From positions 124,001 to 188,000 of the forward strand of contig NZ_JBBIAB010000005.1 in NCBI RefSeq assembly GCF_039634785.1: a stretch of DNA of 64,000 bases, read 5' to 3'. The notes under the pieces were generated by a model, which did not search any database, was not told the origin of the DNA, and saw only the letters and a list, made by a program, of their open reading frames with translations. A program made the position numbers and the translations under genes. The stretch comes from Tistrella mobilis. Lineage in GTDB: Bacteria; Pseudomonadota; Alphaproteobacteria; Tistrellales; Tistrellaceae. How positions within the stretch are numbered: the stretch's first letter is position 1; each line of letters begins with the position of its first letter. Below are positions 9,036-17,714 of the stretch, piece by piece.

Positions 9036-9974
9036 ATGGTGGAGATCGATCACGCCCTCGGTCTGGCCCTGGGCTGGCTGAACGATGCTGTTGCAGCCGA
9101 CGGCTGCTGGCCATCGCAGCGTGTGCCGGGCTCGCCCGATGATCCTGTCGGTCCCGCGATCGACGAGCGCACCCCCTTCGTGACGGCGGTGGGGCTTCTG
9201 GCGCTCGAGGGGCTTGCAGATTCGGAGCAGACAGAAATTGCCGCGCTGATCGACCGCTCGCGCGGGTTTCTTGTGCGCACCATGCGCGCACCCGGGGTCT
9301 GGGCCTATCTTGAGGGCTTCGTGCCCGATTGCGACGACACCGCCTGTGCCTCCATGGCACTCTCCGGCGCCCATCCCTGGATCGCATCCGGCCGCAATCG
9401 CGCTCTGGGGTTTGCAGCGCGGGTACCGGATGGCCGCTTCAGAACCTGGATGGCGGGGCCGAGAGCCGATCTGGACATCGACGCCGTGGTCAATGCCAAC
9501 ATGATCGGCTGGTTGGGCGACGCCGTCGAATGCCGGGCCGCGGCCGATTTCGTGATCGCAGCCTGTTCGGGATCTGCGCGGGAGGCGCTGGTCTTTTACG
9601 ACCATCCCATCGATCTGGCCCAGGCGGTCGCCCGTGCCGTTCGTCGGGGCACAGATAGCCTGCGGCCAGCACTGCGGGACGTCTCGAGGATGGCGGCCCA
9701 GGTGCTGGAGGATGATGGTGCGCCGCCCCTTCGTCTGGCGCAGGCCCTGGATGTTGCCGACGCCCTGGACATGCTGCCGCTGGCTGTCAGGGACCGCGCG
9801 ATTGCGCTGCTGGTCCGCGAGGTCGTCACGCATGGATACTGTCGCTCGGACACGATCTATCTGGGTGTCACCCCACCTGCACCGCCCGGCTGCCACTATC
9901 GCTCGGACGCATTGGCAACGGCATTGACGTTGGGGGCGTTGGCACGCGCGCGGAGGCGAGGGGGCGGCATATGA
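9036..9974 (+). CDS. Alpha-barrel (squalene cyclase/prenyltransferase-like) protein with DxDDTA motif
   Basis: 312 residues, mostly helical, resembling one alpha/alpha-barrel domain of the terpene cyclase/prenyltransferase fold. The key feature is PDCDDTACASMAL at 97-109: the DxDDTA pattern (Asp98, Asp100, Asp101, Thr102) is the acid motif of class II terpene cyclases. A second conserved-looking stretch, DIDAVVNANMIGWLG, lies at 147-161, and a C-terminal HYRSDALATALTLGAL at 287-302 resembles barrel repeats. At about 312 residues it is half the length of squalene-hopene cyclase, so a complete two-domain cyclase is absent. It sits directly after two peptide genes and overlaps the next gene by ATGA, which suggests action on, or together with, the peptides. 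The reaction is unknown. Confidence 0.6.
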   Translation: MVEIDHALGLALGWLNDAVAADGCWPSQRVPGSPDDPVGPAIDERTPFVTAVGLLALEGLADSEQTEIAALIDRSRGFLVRTMRAPGVWAYLEGFVPDCDDTACASMALSGAHPWIASGRNRALGFAARVPDGRFRTWMAGPRADLDIDAVVNANMIGWLGDAVECRAAADFVIAACSGSAREALVFYDHPIDLAQAVARAVRRGTDSLRPALRDVSRMAAQVLEDDGAPPLRLAQALDVADALDMLPLAVRDRAIALLVREVVTHGYCRSDTIYLGVTPPAPPGCHYRSDALATALTLGALARARRRGGGI

Positions 9975-11068
9975 CGGTCTTTGGTTCGGATGACAGCCGT
10001 CTTCATCATGGTCAGGGGATGGGGCCGGCCATTCAGGCGCTGCTGGGCGTGATGGGGCGCGATCTGGTTCCCCCGGAAGACCGCCGGCGGATCATGGATG
10101 TCGCTGCGGCGATACCGGCTGCCCTGGCGCGCAATTCTTTCGGTGTCGAACTGCGTGCCGATGCGCCGGATGGCGGACCCGTCGATCTCTGTGTCGCGAT
10201 GACCCACCAGGAGGTGGCGGACCCCGCCTGTGCGGCGGCCGATGGCCCCTGGCGGCGGCTCTGGTCGGATGAAGCCTGGGGGCGGGTGGTTCAGACGATT
10301 GACGCATGGCGGGGAGGGATGTTTCCCCAGCTGCGGGATCTGCTTCTGGAATTCGACACCGGCACACCCGGGGCACGGGATGCGGGCGTGTTCACCGCAC
10401 CGGTCGATCTGGCCGACGAGACCCCTGAGACTGTGCCGACCAACTGCTTTCACGCAGATCCGTCGGTTGGCTTTGCGCCGCTTTGCAGCCTGTCGGGCGA
10501 GATCGGGCCCGGGATACACGCGACCTTCAGGCGTCTGCTCGACCGGTTGCCACCCTGGGCCGAAGTCTTCCAGGCCGGCCGGATGATCGGTCGGGCCGAG
10601 GGGGCCGAAACCCTGCGGGTGGTGATCCGTCGCCTGCGACCCGACGCCATTCCGCCGCTGCTGGCCGGAGAAATGGATCCGGAGGTACGGGATCAGGTGC
10701 TGGGGTCCATCCTGCCGCTTTCCGATCGCCTGCAGCGGGCGGGGGGAGCGCTGGCGCTCTCCGTCGATCTCACGCCGGCCGGGATCTCGCCACGGGTCGG
10801 CATCGAGATCAACGATGATACCCGCTTCTATATGGGGCGCCCCGGAGCCTGGCCGCGATTCTTTGAGCTGATGGGCGAGGCGGGGACCGCCCATCCACAG
10901 CTGGCCGAGAGCGTCCTGCGGGCCGTCGGGCGCCACCGTCTCTTCGCCCGTATTCCCGCGGCGGCGATCCTGGTCGGGATCAGCCATGCCAAGCTGCTGC
11001 CGGCCACCGGCGGTCCGGCGGCAAAGATCTATCTGGGAGCCCGGCTCTGGCACGGCGCCCCGGAGTGA
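9971..11068 (+). CDS. Unrecognised protein of RiPP-like operon
   Basis: 365 residues; I do not recognise a named family. It has no signal peptide or membrane segment and reads as a soluble mixed alpha/beta protein. Candidate conserved patches are LLLEFD (124-129), a middle segment with RVVIRRL (216-222), SPRVGIEI (273-280), and a C-terminal GISHAKL (336-342) followed by AKIYLG (351-356). Several Trp pairs lie around 94-113. The start overlaps the alpha-barrel gene by four bases, so the two are translationally coupled and probably form a functional pair. In the context of two leader peptides a role in peptide tailoring is possible, but nothing in the sequence shows a catalytic site. It is the last gene before a strong terminator. 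Confidence 0.6.
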   Translation: MTVFGSDDSRLHHGQGMGPAIQALLGVMGRDLVPPEDRRRIMDVAAAIPAALARNSFGVELRADAPDGGPVDLCVAMTHQEVADPACAAADGPWRRLWSDEAWGRVVQTIDAWRGGMFPQLRDLLLEFDTGTPGARDAGVFTAPVDLADETPETVPTNCFHADPSVGFAPLCSLSGEIGPGIHATFRRLLDRLPPWAEVFQAGRMIGRAEGAETLRVVIRRLRPDAIPPLLAGEMDPEVRDQVLGSILPLSDRLQRAGGALALSVDLTPAGISPRVGIEINDDTRFYMGRPGAWPRFFELMGEAGTAHPQLAESVLRAVGRHRLFARIPAAAILVGISHAKLLPATGGPAAKIYLGARLWHGAPE

Positions 11069-11134
11069 CGATCTCAAAGAAAGCATTTTATTTAAATTTA
11101 GGAAAATTTATCTGAGGGTACGTAGTGTCTGAAC

Positions 11135-11180
11135 ACGAACGGGGCGCCGCAGATCTTGCGGCGCCCCGTTCGTTTAAATC
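11135..11180. terminator. Bidirectional terminator between RiPP-like operon and mucR
   Basis: A perfect inverted repeat with 17-bp arms (11135-11151 and 11157-11173) and a GATCT loop. Arms are GC-rich in the middle and followed by TTTAAAT. It serves the plus-strand operon and probably also the converging mucR gene. It is preceded by a very AT-rich stretch at 11083-11113. Confidence 0.85.
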
Positions 11181-11227
11181 GTCCGACGATCGTTCAACGC
11201 GGTCCCGCGTGAACGCGATGCCGGTTT

Positions 11228-11701
11228 TCAGGCCTGCGCAGCCCGCCGGCCGCCCCGGGCCCGCGGCGCATTGGTCGCACGACCCAGGCCGATCTTCTTG
11301 GCGAAGTCCGACCGCTGGCGCGCATAATTGGGCGCGACCATCGGATAATCCGGCGCCAGGCCCCATTTGGCACGGTATTCCTCGGGCGTCATGCCATAAT
11401 TGGCACGCAGATGCCGCTTCAGCATCTTCAGCTTCTTGCCGTCTTCCAGGCAGACGATGTAGTCCGGCGTGATCGACTTCCGCACCGGAACCGCAGGCTT
11501 CTGCGCTTCTTCGCGCACGACTTCCTGTGCGGTCGCCGTGCCGTTCTGCTGGTCGTTCAGCGCCCCGTAAACCGTCTGAATGATCTCGGGCAGTTGCTGG
11601 GCCGGCAGGCTGTTGTGGCTGACATAGGCCGCGACGATCTGCGCGGCCATGCTCAGCAGCTTGTCATGGGCGATGGTGGGGTTTTCGGAACTATCCGACA
11701 T
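11228..11701 (-). CDS. MucR/Ros family transcriptional regulator
   Basis: 157 residues matching the MucR/Ros family of small DNA-binding proteins: an N-terminal oligomerisation helix (about 10-50), a linker, and a C-terminal Ros-type finger domain with KMLKRHLRANYGMTPEEYR (92-110) and the signature YPMVAPNYARQRSDFAKKIGLG region (119-140). MucR proteins bind AT-rich sites and control surface polysaccharide, motility and cell-cycle genes. Compared with a Cys2His2 finger, Cys84 and His97 remain, but the second Cys is Asp87 and the second His is Tyr102, so classical zinc binding looks lost. The tail is Arg/Ala-rich. The start at 11701 (MSDSSEN) fits the family. It faces the RiPP-like operon and shares its terminator. 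Confidence 0.9.
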   Translation of the reverse strand: MSDSSENPTIAHDKLLSMAAQIVAAYVSHNSLPAQQLPEIIQTVYGALNDQQNGTATAQEVVREEAQKPAVPVRKSITPDYIVCLEDGKKLKMLKRHLRANYGMTPEEYRAKWGLAPDYPMVAPNYARQRSDFAKKIGLGRATNAPRARGGRRAAQA

Positions 11702-12196
11702 GGAGCGCTCGCTTTCCGATGGCTGGCAGCCGTTGTAGTCGCCGCACAATGTGTTGCCGCAGGACAGTCCGCACGTCTTCCAGATCATATCGAACCGGCG
11801 TCGCTCCGGATAGAACCACGTCCGGAACTTGGTCCGGTTGGGGTGCACGGGCGCCCTGCAAATATCACTCGCCGCATGATGACTTGCACCCACAGATACC
11901 ACAACAGAAATATGGCGGGAGGTGGTGACTTTATCAGTATTGGTCCACAATCGACGGCGGTGGATTTGGAAAATGGGGGATGCATCCGGTACGGCGGACG
12001 ACAGGGGTCCGTGACCATGCATGCGCCGACGATGGGCCATGTGTGTACCGCAGTTGGCGCGGCAGGCGGGTTGTGTTAAGGGAGAGGGGCGCCGCGACCG
12101 GGCTTCCGGAACCGGGCTCCGACGCCGGATATCCGGCACCGGAACCCCGGTCATCGGGCCGGTCGCCTGGGTCTCGATGCGATGGAAGGGGTCGGA
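11702..12196. other. Divergent spacer between mucR and rpiB
   Basis: About 495 bases with no gene I can support. It must hold the promoters of mucR (leftward) and rpiB (rightward). Part of it (about 11850-11950) is richer in A/T than its surroundings, which would suit MucR autoregulation, but no clear -35/-10 pair was found. Confidence 0.5.
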
Positions 12197-12640
12197 ATGT
12201 CCGAGGACAGCACCCGTATCGTGGCGATCGCCTGTGATCACGGCGGCGTCGACCTCAAAACGGTCCTGAAGGAAGATCTCGCCGCCCGAGGTCTGGAGGT
12301 CCTGGACCTCGGGACCGATGGATCCGCTTCGGTGGACTATCCCGATTTCGCCAATGCACTGGCGGCCGCCCTGGCCGAGGGACGTGCGGCACGGGGCGTG
12401 CTGATCTGCGGATCCGGCATCGGCATCTCGATCGCTGCCAACCGTCATCCCCATATCCGGGCCGCCCTGGTCCACGACGCGCTCACCGCCAGGCTTTGCC
12501 GCGAGCACAATGATGCCAATGTCGTGGCCTTCGGGGCCCGCGTGACCGGCGTCGAGACCGCACGGGACGCGCTCCGGGTCTTCCTGGATACGCCCTTCGA
12601 AGGCGGTCGCCATCAGCGGCGGGTCGACAAGCTCGGCTGA
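12197..12640 (+). CDS. rpiB: Ribose-5-phosphate isomerase B
   Basis: 147 residues of the RpiB/LacAB family. Visible landmarks are ACDHGG (12-17), the phosphate-binding and catalytic loop [13 protein letters not shown] (71-83) with Cys71, and the [10 protein letters not shown] segment (101-110) with His104. It interconverts ribose-5-phosphate and ribulose-5-phosphate in the pentose phosphate pathway. The start at 12197 has GGAAGGGG about eight bases upstream; an in-frame ATG at 12182 is possible but would overlap that site. It precedes glyA, a common pairing in alphaproteobacteria. Confidence 0.92.
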   Translation: MSEDSTRIVAIACDHGGVDLKTVLKEDLAARGLEVLDLGTDGSASVDYPDFANALAAALAEGRAARGVLICGSGIGISIAANRHPHIRAALVHDALTARLCREHNDANVVAFGARVTGVETARDALRVFLDTPFEGGRHQRRVDKLG

Positions 12641-12794
12641 CCGCACAGATCCGTTCGTGACGGCGGCGGTGCTCCGGTGTGTGCGGGGTGCCGCCGCCGC
12701 CGTTCCAGTATCCGACCGCATGAGGTCGTTTCGACCGTCCCGGTCTCAGCGTCTTGTCCCGCACGAGCGCGACCCCGTCAGAAAGTGCCGACCG

Positions 12795-14093
12795 ATGACC
12801 GATCAGACCCCCAGCTACAGTGCCGCGGCCTTCTTCCGCGCGGCTCTCGCCGATGACGCCGAGCTGATGCGCTCGATCAACGACGAACTTGCCCGGCAGC
12901 GTGACCAGATCGAGCTGATCGCTTCCGAGAACATTGCAAGCCCGGCGGTGATCGCAGCCCAGGGCACGGTGCTGACCAACAAATATGCCGAGGGCTATCC
13001 GGGCAAGCGCTATTACGGCGGCTGCGAATATGTCGACGTCGCCGAAAAGCTGGCGATCGAGCGGGCCTGTGCCCTGTTTGGTTGTGGCTTTGCGAATGTT
13101 CAGCCCCATTCGGGTGCCCAGGCCAACCAGGCGGTGTTCCAGGCCCTGCTGCAGCCGGGCGACACCATTCTGGGCCTGTCGCTGGCGGCCGGCGGCCATC
13201 TGACCCATGGTGCGGCGCCGAACCAGTCGGGCAAATGGTTCCATGCGGTTCAGTATGGTGTCCGCCCTGAGGACGGCCGCATCGACATGGACGAGGTCGA
13301 GCGGCTGGCGAAGGAAAGCAAGCCGAAGCTGATCATCGCCGGCGGGTCGGCCTATAGCCGCGTCTTCGACTTCGCGCGCTTCCGTGCGATCGCGGACGAG
13401 GTCGGTGCCTATCTGATGGTCGATATGGCCCATTTCGCGGGTCTGGTGGCCGCCGGCGCCCATCCGTCGCCGCTGCCGCATGCCCATGTCGTCACCACCA
13501 CCACCCACAAGACCCTGCGTGGTCCGCGCGGTGGCATGGTGCTGACCGATGACGAGGCGCTGGCCAAGAAGATCAACTCGGCCGTCTTCCCCGGTCTGCA
13601 GGGTGGCCCGCTGATGCATGTCATCGCCGGCAAGGCGGTTGCCTTCGGCGAGGCGCTGCGTCCGGAATTCAAAGCCTATGCCCGCCAGGTCGTGGCGAAT
13701 GCCCAGGTGCTGGCCGAGACGCTGGTGGCCGGCGGTCTCGACATCGTCACCGGCGGCACCGACAATCACCTGATGCTGGTCGATCTTCGTCCGAAGGGTC
13801 TTAAGGGCAATGCCACCGAGCATGCGCTTGAGCGCACGGGCATGACCTGCAACAAGAACGCCATCCCCTTCGACCCCGAGAAGCCGATGGTGACCTCGGG
13901 CATCCGCCTCGGCACTCCGGCTGCCACGACCCGCGGCTTCGGCGAGGCCGAATTCCGCCAGGTGGGCGAGATGATCGTCCGCGTGCTCGATGCGCTGGCG
14001 GCGAAGCCCGAAGGCGATGCCGAGGTGGAGGCGGCCATGCGGGCCGAGGTCAAGGCGCTCTGCGACCGCTTCCCGATCTACCCGGCCCTGTGA
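12795..14093 (+). CDS. glyA: Serine hydroxymethyltransferase
   Basis: 432 residues, full length for GlyA. The PLP-binding lysine is Lys239 in [14 protein letters not shown]. Other family landmarks are [14 protein letters not shown] near the N-terminus and [15 protein letters not shown]. It converts serine and tetrahydrofolate to glycine and methylene-tetrahydrofolate, the main source of one-carbon units. The start at 12795 was chosen because upstream in-frame residues do not match the family; the 150-base gap after rpiB probably contains regulatory sequence, although no promoter was evident. A perfect hairpin follows the stop. Confidence 0.96.
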   Translation: MTDQTPSYSAAAFFRAALADDAELMRSINDELARQRDQIELIASENIASPAVIAAQGTVLTNKYAEGYPGKRYYGGCEYVDVAEKLAIERACALFGCGFANVQPHSGAQANQAVFQALLQPGDTILGLSLAAGGHLTHGAAPNQSGKWFHAVQYGVRPEDGRIDMDEVERLAKESKPKLIIAGGSAYSRVFDFARFRAIADEVGAYLMVDMAHFAGLVAAGAHPSPLPHAHVVTTTTHKTLRGPRGGMVLTDDEALAKKINSAVFPGLQGGPLMHVIAGKAVAFGEALRPEFKAYARQVVANAQVLAETLVAGGLDIVTGGTDNHLMLVDLRPKGLKGNATEHALERTGMTCNKNAIPFDPEKPMVTSGIRLGTPAATTRGFGEAEFRQVGEMIVRVLDALAAKPEGDAEVEAAMRAEVKALCDRFPIYPAL

Positions 14094-14097
14094 TCGA

Positions 14098-14133
14098 CGT
14101 GCCCGCCTCCCGCAACGAGGGGAGGCGGGCACG
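14098..14133 (+). terminator. Hairpin after glyA
   Basis: A perfect 14-bp inverted repeat (CGTGCCCGCCTCCC at 14098-14111 with its complement at 14120-14133). There is no T-tract, so it may attenuate or stabilise the glyA mRNA rather than fully terminate. Confidence 0.6.
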
Positions 14134-14173
14134 CGGCTCTCCAGGTTCATGACGTCCGGTTTGCGGAGGTGAA

Positions 14174-14650
14174 ATGCGCTGCCCGTTCTGCGGCAACGAA
14201 GAGACCCAGGTGAAGGACAGCCGGCCGGCGGAGGAAGGTTCCGCCATCCGGCGGCGTCGGCATTGTGCCGCCTGTGGCGCCCGCTTCACCACCTTCGAGC
14301 GCGTTCAGCTCCGCGAACTGGTGGTGGTGAAGAAGGACGGCACGCGCGAGCCCTTCGACCGGGAGAAGCTGGCCCGGTCGATCCGCATCGCCGTCCGCAA
14401 GCGCCCGGTTGAGGCCGAGCAGGTGGAGCGGATGGTGAGCGCCATCCACCGCAGGCTGGAAGGGCTGGGTGAGACCGAGATCGAAACCGGCCGGATCGGC
14501 GAGGCGGTGATGGAGGCGCTGATGGGCGTCGACAAGATCGCCTATGTCCGCTTCGCCTCGGTCTACAAGGATTTCCGCGAGGTCGACGATTTCCAGGCGC
14601 TGATCGGCAGCCTTGGCGGCGGCGATCAGGGGCAGGGCAACGATGGCTGA
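14174..14650 (+). CDS. nrdR: Transcriptional repressor NrdR
   Basis: 158 residues. The N-terminal zinc ribbon has Cys3, Cys6, Cys31 and Cys34, and is followed by the ATP-cone domain, with [17 protein letters not shown] near 47-63. NrdR senses ATP/dATP through the cone and represses ribonucleotide reductase genes through NrdR boxes. The ribosome site is GCGGAGGTG. The C-terminus overlaps the ribD start by eight bases. The glyA-nrdR-ribD order is typical of alphaproteobacteria. Confidence 0.95.
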   Translation: MRCPFCGNEETQVKDSRPAEEGSAIRRRRHCAACGARFTTFERVQLRELVVVKKDGTREPFDREKLARSIRIAVRKRPVEAEQVERMVSAIHRRLEGLGETEIETGRIGEAVMEALMGVDKIAYVRFASVYKDFREVDDFQALIGSLGGGDQGQGNDG

Positions 14651-15794
14651 GCCGATAATCTGGAGCGAGGCCGACCGTCGCCATATGGCCCACGCCCTGA
14701 CCCTGGCCCGGCGCGGCCTGGGGCGTGTCTGGCCGAACCCCGCCGTCGGCTGTGTTCTGGTGTCGGCCGATGGTCGGATCGTTGGTCGTGGCTGGACCCA
14801 GCCCGGCGGCCGCCCCCATGGCGAGGCCATGGCCCTGGCCGCGGCGGGCGAGGCGGCGCGCGGCGCAACGGCCTATGTCAGCCTTGAACCCTGCGCCCAT
14901 TGGGGCAAGACGCCGCCCTGTGCTGACGCGCTGGTGGCGGCGGGTGTAGCCCGGGCCGTGGTGGCGACCGGCGACCCCGACCCGCGGGTCAGCGGCCGCG
15001 GGCTCGATCGGATGACGGCCGCCGGTGTGACCGTCGATCTCGGCCTGATGGCGGCGGAAGCCGGCGCGCTCAATGCCGGCTTTTTTTCCCGCATCCTGAA
15101 GGGCCGGCCGCTGGTCGCCTGGAAGGTCGCGACCACCCTGGATGGGCGCATCGCGACCGTAGCCGGCGAGAGCCAGTGGATCACCGGACCCGAGGCCCGT
15201 GCCATGGGCCATATGCTGCGCGCGAGCCATGATGCGATCATGGTCGGGGTCGGCACGGCCCTTGCCGACAATCCGCGCCTGAATGTGCGTGTGCCCGGGC
15301 TTGAGGAACGTTCGCCGGTAAGGGTTGTGATCGACAGCCGCCTGCGCCTGCCCTTGACGCACACACTGGTACGCGAAGCCTGCGAAGGCGGCCATCCGCC
15401 GGTCTGGATCGTCACCCGCACCGACTGCGACCGCAACCGCCATGACGCACTGGCCGCCGCCGGCATCACCTTGATCGAGGTGCCGCACGGGGCCGACGGC
15501 CGCCCCGATCCGTTGCGGCTGACCGAGGCGCTGGGCGATCGGGGCATCACCCGGGTGCTGGTCGAGGGCGGTGGAGAACTGGCCGCTTCCCTGCTGCGTG
15601 ACCGGCTGGTCGATCGCATCCACTGGTTCCGGGCTCCCGCCGTGATGGGGGGCGACGGTGTGCCTGCGGCACGATCCTACGGTGTGCAGGAGCTGGTGGA
15701 CATGGCAGCCTTCGTCCGGCTCGATACCCGACAGCTCGGCCCCGACCTTTACGAACTTTACGCGGGCACCGCCGTGGTCACGCCCGGCGGCTGA
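14643..15794 (+). CDS. ribD: Bifunctional riboflavin deaminase/reductase RibD
   Basis: 383 residues. The N-terminal deaminase domain has the zinc site His59-x-Glu61 with Cys84 and Cys93 ([12 protein letters not shown]). The C-terminal reductase domain begins near [13 protein letters not shown] and contains the [13 protein letters not shown] motif. The enzyme carries out the second and third steps of riboflavin synthesis: deamination of the pyrimidine and NADPH reduction of the ribosyl group. The start at 14643 is the ATG inside the nrdR end; a longer frame from 14613 exists but would add an unrelated stretch. Confidence 0.95.
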   Translation: MAEPIIWSEADRRHMAHALTLARRGLGRVWPNPAVGCVLVSADGRIVGRGWTQPGGRPHGEAMALAAAGEAARGATAYVSLEPCAHWGKTPPCADALVAAGVARAVVATGDPDPRVSGRGLDRMTAAGVTVDLGLMAAEAGALNAGFFSRILKGRPLVAWKVATTLDGRIATVAGESQWITGPEARAMGHMLRASHDAIMVGVGTALADNPRLNVRVPGLEERSPVRVVIDSRLRLPLTHTLVREACEGGHPPVWIVTRTDCDRNRHDALAAAGITLIEVPHGADGRPDPLRLTEALGDRGITRVLVEGGGELAASLLRDRLVDRIHWFRAPAVMGGDGVPAARSYGVQELVDMAAFVRLDTRQLGPDLYELYAGTAVVTPGG

Positions 15795-15873
15795 ACCCTG
15801 CATCTTTCGACGTTGTCTTTTGAACATCCCGCGCGTGTTCCGCCCGCGCTCCCCCGGCAGAAGGTCGTGTTCC

Positions 15874-16506
15874 ATGTTCACCGGCATCATCACCGACATC
15901 GGCGAAATCGTCTCCGTCCAGGCGCCCGAAGCCGGGGCGGCGGAAGACCGCCGGCTGACGATCCGGACGTCCTATGACCCCGACGGTATCGATATCGGCG
16001 CCTCCATCGCCTGCTCCGGCTGCTGCCTGACGGTGATCGAACGTGGCCGCGACGGGGCAGGGCAGGGCTGGTTCCTGGTCGAGGCGTCGGGCGAGACCCT
16101 GTCCAAGACCACGCTCGGCGGCTGGGGTGCCGGCCGGCGGATCAATCTGGAGCGGGCGGCGAAAGTCGGCGACGAGCTGGGCGGCCATGTCGTGCTGGGC
16201 CATGTCGACGGGTTGGGCCGTCTGGTCTCGATGACGCTCGAAGGCGGCTCTCACCGACTGGTGTTCGAGGCGCCGGCAGAGCTTGCCGGCTTCATCGCGC
16301 CCAAGGGCTCGGTGACGATCGACGGCATTTCGCTGACGGTGAACGAAGTCGACGGCACCCGCTTCGGCGTGAACATCATTCCCCACACCTGGACCCACAC
16401 CACACTGTGCGATCGCAGGCCCGGCGATGCGATTAACCTTGAGATCGACGTGCTTGCGCGCTATGTGGCGCGGTTGAACGAGTGGCAGGCGGGCATCCGC
16501 GGCTGA
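15874..16506 (+). CDS. ribE: Riboflavin synthase alpha subunit
   Basis: 210 residues with the two lumazine-binding beta-barrel repeats of the family. The first starts MFTGIITDIGEI and contains the SIACSGCCLTV segment; the second starts near GGHVVLGHVDG and contains SVTIDGISLTVNEV. It dismutates two molecules of 6,7-dimethyl-8-ribityllumazine to riboflavin. The 79-base gap after ribD has no recognisable FMN riboswitch. The start was fixed by the invariant MFTGI N-terminus, whose Phe is part of the active site in the family. Confidence 0.95.
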   Translation: MFTGIITDIGEIVSVQAPEAGAAEDRRLTIRTSYDPDGIDIGASIACSGCCLTVIERGRDGAGQGWFLVEASGETLSKTTLGGWGAGRRINLERAAKVGDELGGHVVLGHVDGLGRLVSMTLEGGSHRLVFEAPAELAGFIAPKGSVTIDGISLTVNEVDGTRFGVNIIPHTWTHTTLCDRRPGDAINLEIDVLARYVARLNEWQAGIRG

Positions 16507-16555
16507 TCAGCGGGAGGCCGCCCGGTCCGAAGGCGGCCCAGAGGAGAGGAAGACC

Positions 16556-17707
16556 ATGACGGTGATCAAGGACGAGGGCGGCGCCGACGATGTCCGCGGC
16601 TATATCTCGAGCATCGAAGAGGTGATCGAGGACGCCCGCAACGGCCGCATGGTGGTGCTGGTCGATGACGAGGATCGCGAGAACGAGGGCGATCTGGTCA
16701 TTCCGGCCGAGATGGTGACGCCCGAAGTGATCAACTTCATGGCCAAATACGGCCGCGGGCTGATCTGCCTGACCCTGACCGGAGAGCGGGTCGAGGAACT
16801 GAACCTGCCGCTGATGACCCAGCGCAACGCCTCCCGGCACCACACCAATTTCACCCTGTCGATCGAGGCGCGCGACGGCGTGACCACCGGCATCTCGGCC
16901 GCCGACCGCGCCCATACCGTGCAGGTTGCGATCGATCCGGCCAAGGGCGCCCGCGACGTCGTCACCCCCGGCCACATCTTCCCCCTCCGCGCCCGCGATG
17001 GCGGCGTGCTTGTCCGGGCAGGGCATACCGAAGCTGCGGTCGATATCGCACGGCTGGCCGGCATGAACCCGTCCGGCGTGATCTGCGAGATCATGAACGA
17101 CGACGGCACCATGGCGCGGATGCCGGATCTGGTGCCTTTCGCCCAGCTGCACGGGCTGAAGATCGGCACGATCGCCGATCTGATCGCCTATCGCCGCCGC
17201 ACCGAGAAGCTGGTCGAGCGCCTGACCGACGGCCTGTTCCGCAGCCATTTCGGTGGCGAGTGGCGGATGATCGTCTATGCCAGCAAGATCGACGGCTCTG
17301 AACATATGGCGCTGGTGAAGGGCGATCTGGCGGCTGCGGGCGATCAGTCGGTGCTGGTGCGCATGCATGTCGTCAACGCCTTCGACGATCTTCTGGGCGA
17401 TCGCAGCAGCGGCCGTGCCGGTGCGGTGCGTGCCGCCATGGAGCAGATCGATCGTGCCGGCCGTGGCGTGCTGGTCCTGCTGCGCGAGCCGCGGCCGACG
17501 GGTCTGTCGGACCTGGCGCGCGCCCGGCTGGAAAGCCCGCAGGCGGCCTCGACGCTGCGCGACTATGGCACCGGCGCCCAGATCCTGCTGGACCTGGGCG
17601 TGCGCAACATGATCCTGCTGAGCAATTCGCGGCAGACGGTGGTGGGGCTGGACGGCTACGGCCTCCACATCACCGGGCATGCCCCGCTGATCATCGAGAA
17701 GGTCTGA
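16556..17707 (+). CDS. ribB: 3,4-dihydroxy-2-butanone 4-phosphate synthase with degenerate GTP cyclohydrolase II domain
   Basis: 383 residues with the RibBA layout. The N-terminal DHBP synthase domain (about 15-215) is intact: [12 protein letters not shown] at 36-47, NASRHHTNF at 91-99, [11 protein letters not shown] at 111-121. The C-terminal domain has the length and position of GTP cyclohydrolase II, but the zinc-binding cysteines are missing: where RibA has HSEC and RCDCG, this protein has HVVNAF (271-276) and SSGRAG (284-289). The second half is therefore probably not a GTP cyclohydrolase, as described for RibBX-type proteins of other alphaproteobacteria. A separate RibA should be encoded elsewhere. 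The GGAGAGGAAG ribosome site is strong. Confidence 0.92.
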   Translation: MTVIKDEGGADDVRGYISSIEEVIEDARNGRMVVLVDDEDRENEGDLVIPAEMVTPEVINFMAKYGRGLICLTLTGERVEELNLPLMTQRNASRHHTNFTLSIEARDGVTTGISAADRAHTVQVAIDPAKGARDVVTPGHIFPLRARDGGVLVRAGHTEAAVDIARLAGMNPSGVICEIMNDDGTMARMPDLVPFAQLHGLKIGTIADLIAYRRRTEKLVERLTDGLFRSHFGGEWRMIVYASKIDGSEHMALVKGDLAAAGDQSVLVRMHVVNAFDDLLGDRSSGRAGAVRAAMEQIDRAGRGVLVLLREPRPTGLSDLARARLESPQAASTLRDYGTGAQILLDLGVRNMILLSNSRQTVVGLDGYGLHITGHAPLIIEKV

Positions 17708-17714
17708 GACACCC

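Noticed and set aside
9971-11068. ABBA-type aromatic prenyltransferase assignment for the 365-residue protein
   Set aside because: Tempting because of the Trp in the cores, but no prenyltransferase motif could be shown; left as unrecognised.
11702-12721. Upstream extension of the mucR frame
   Set aside because: The extra residues look like translated spacer and rpiB antisense. MucR similarity starts at MSDSSEN.
15795-15873. FMN riboswitch before ribE
   Set aside because: The gap is only 79 bases and lacks the conserved RFN element sequences.
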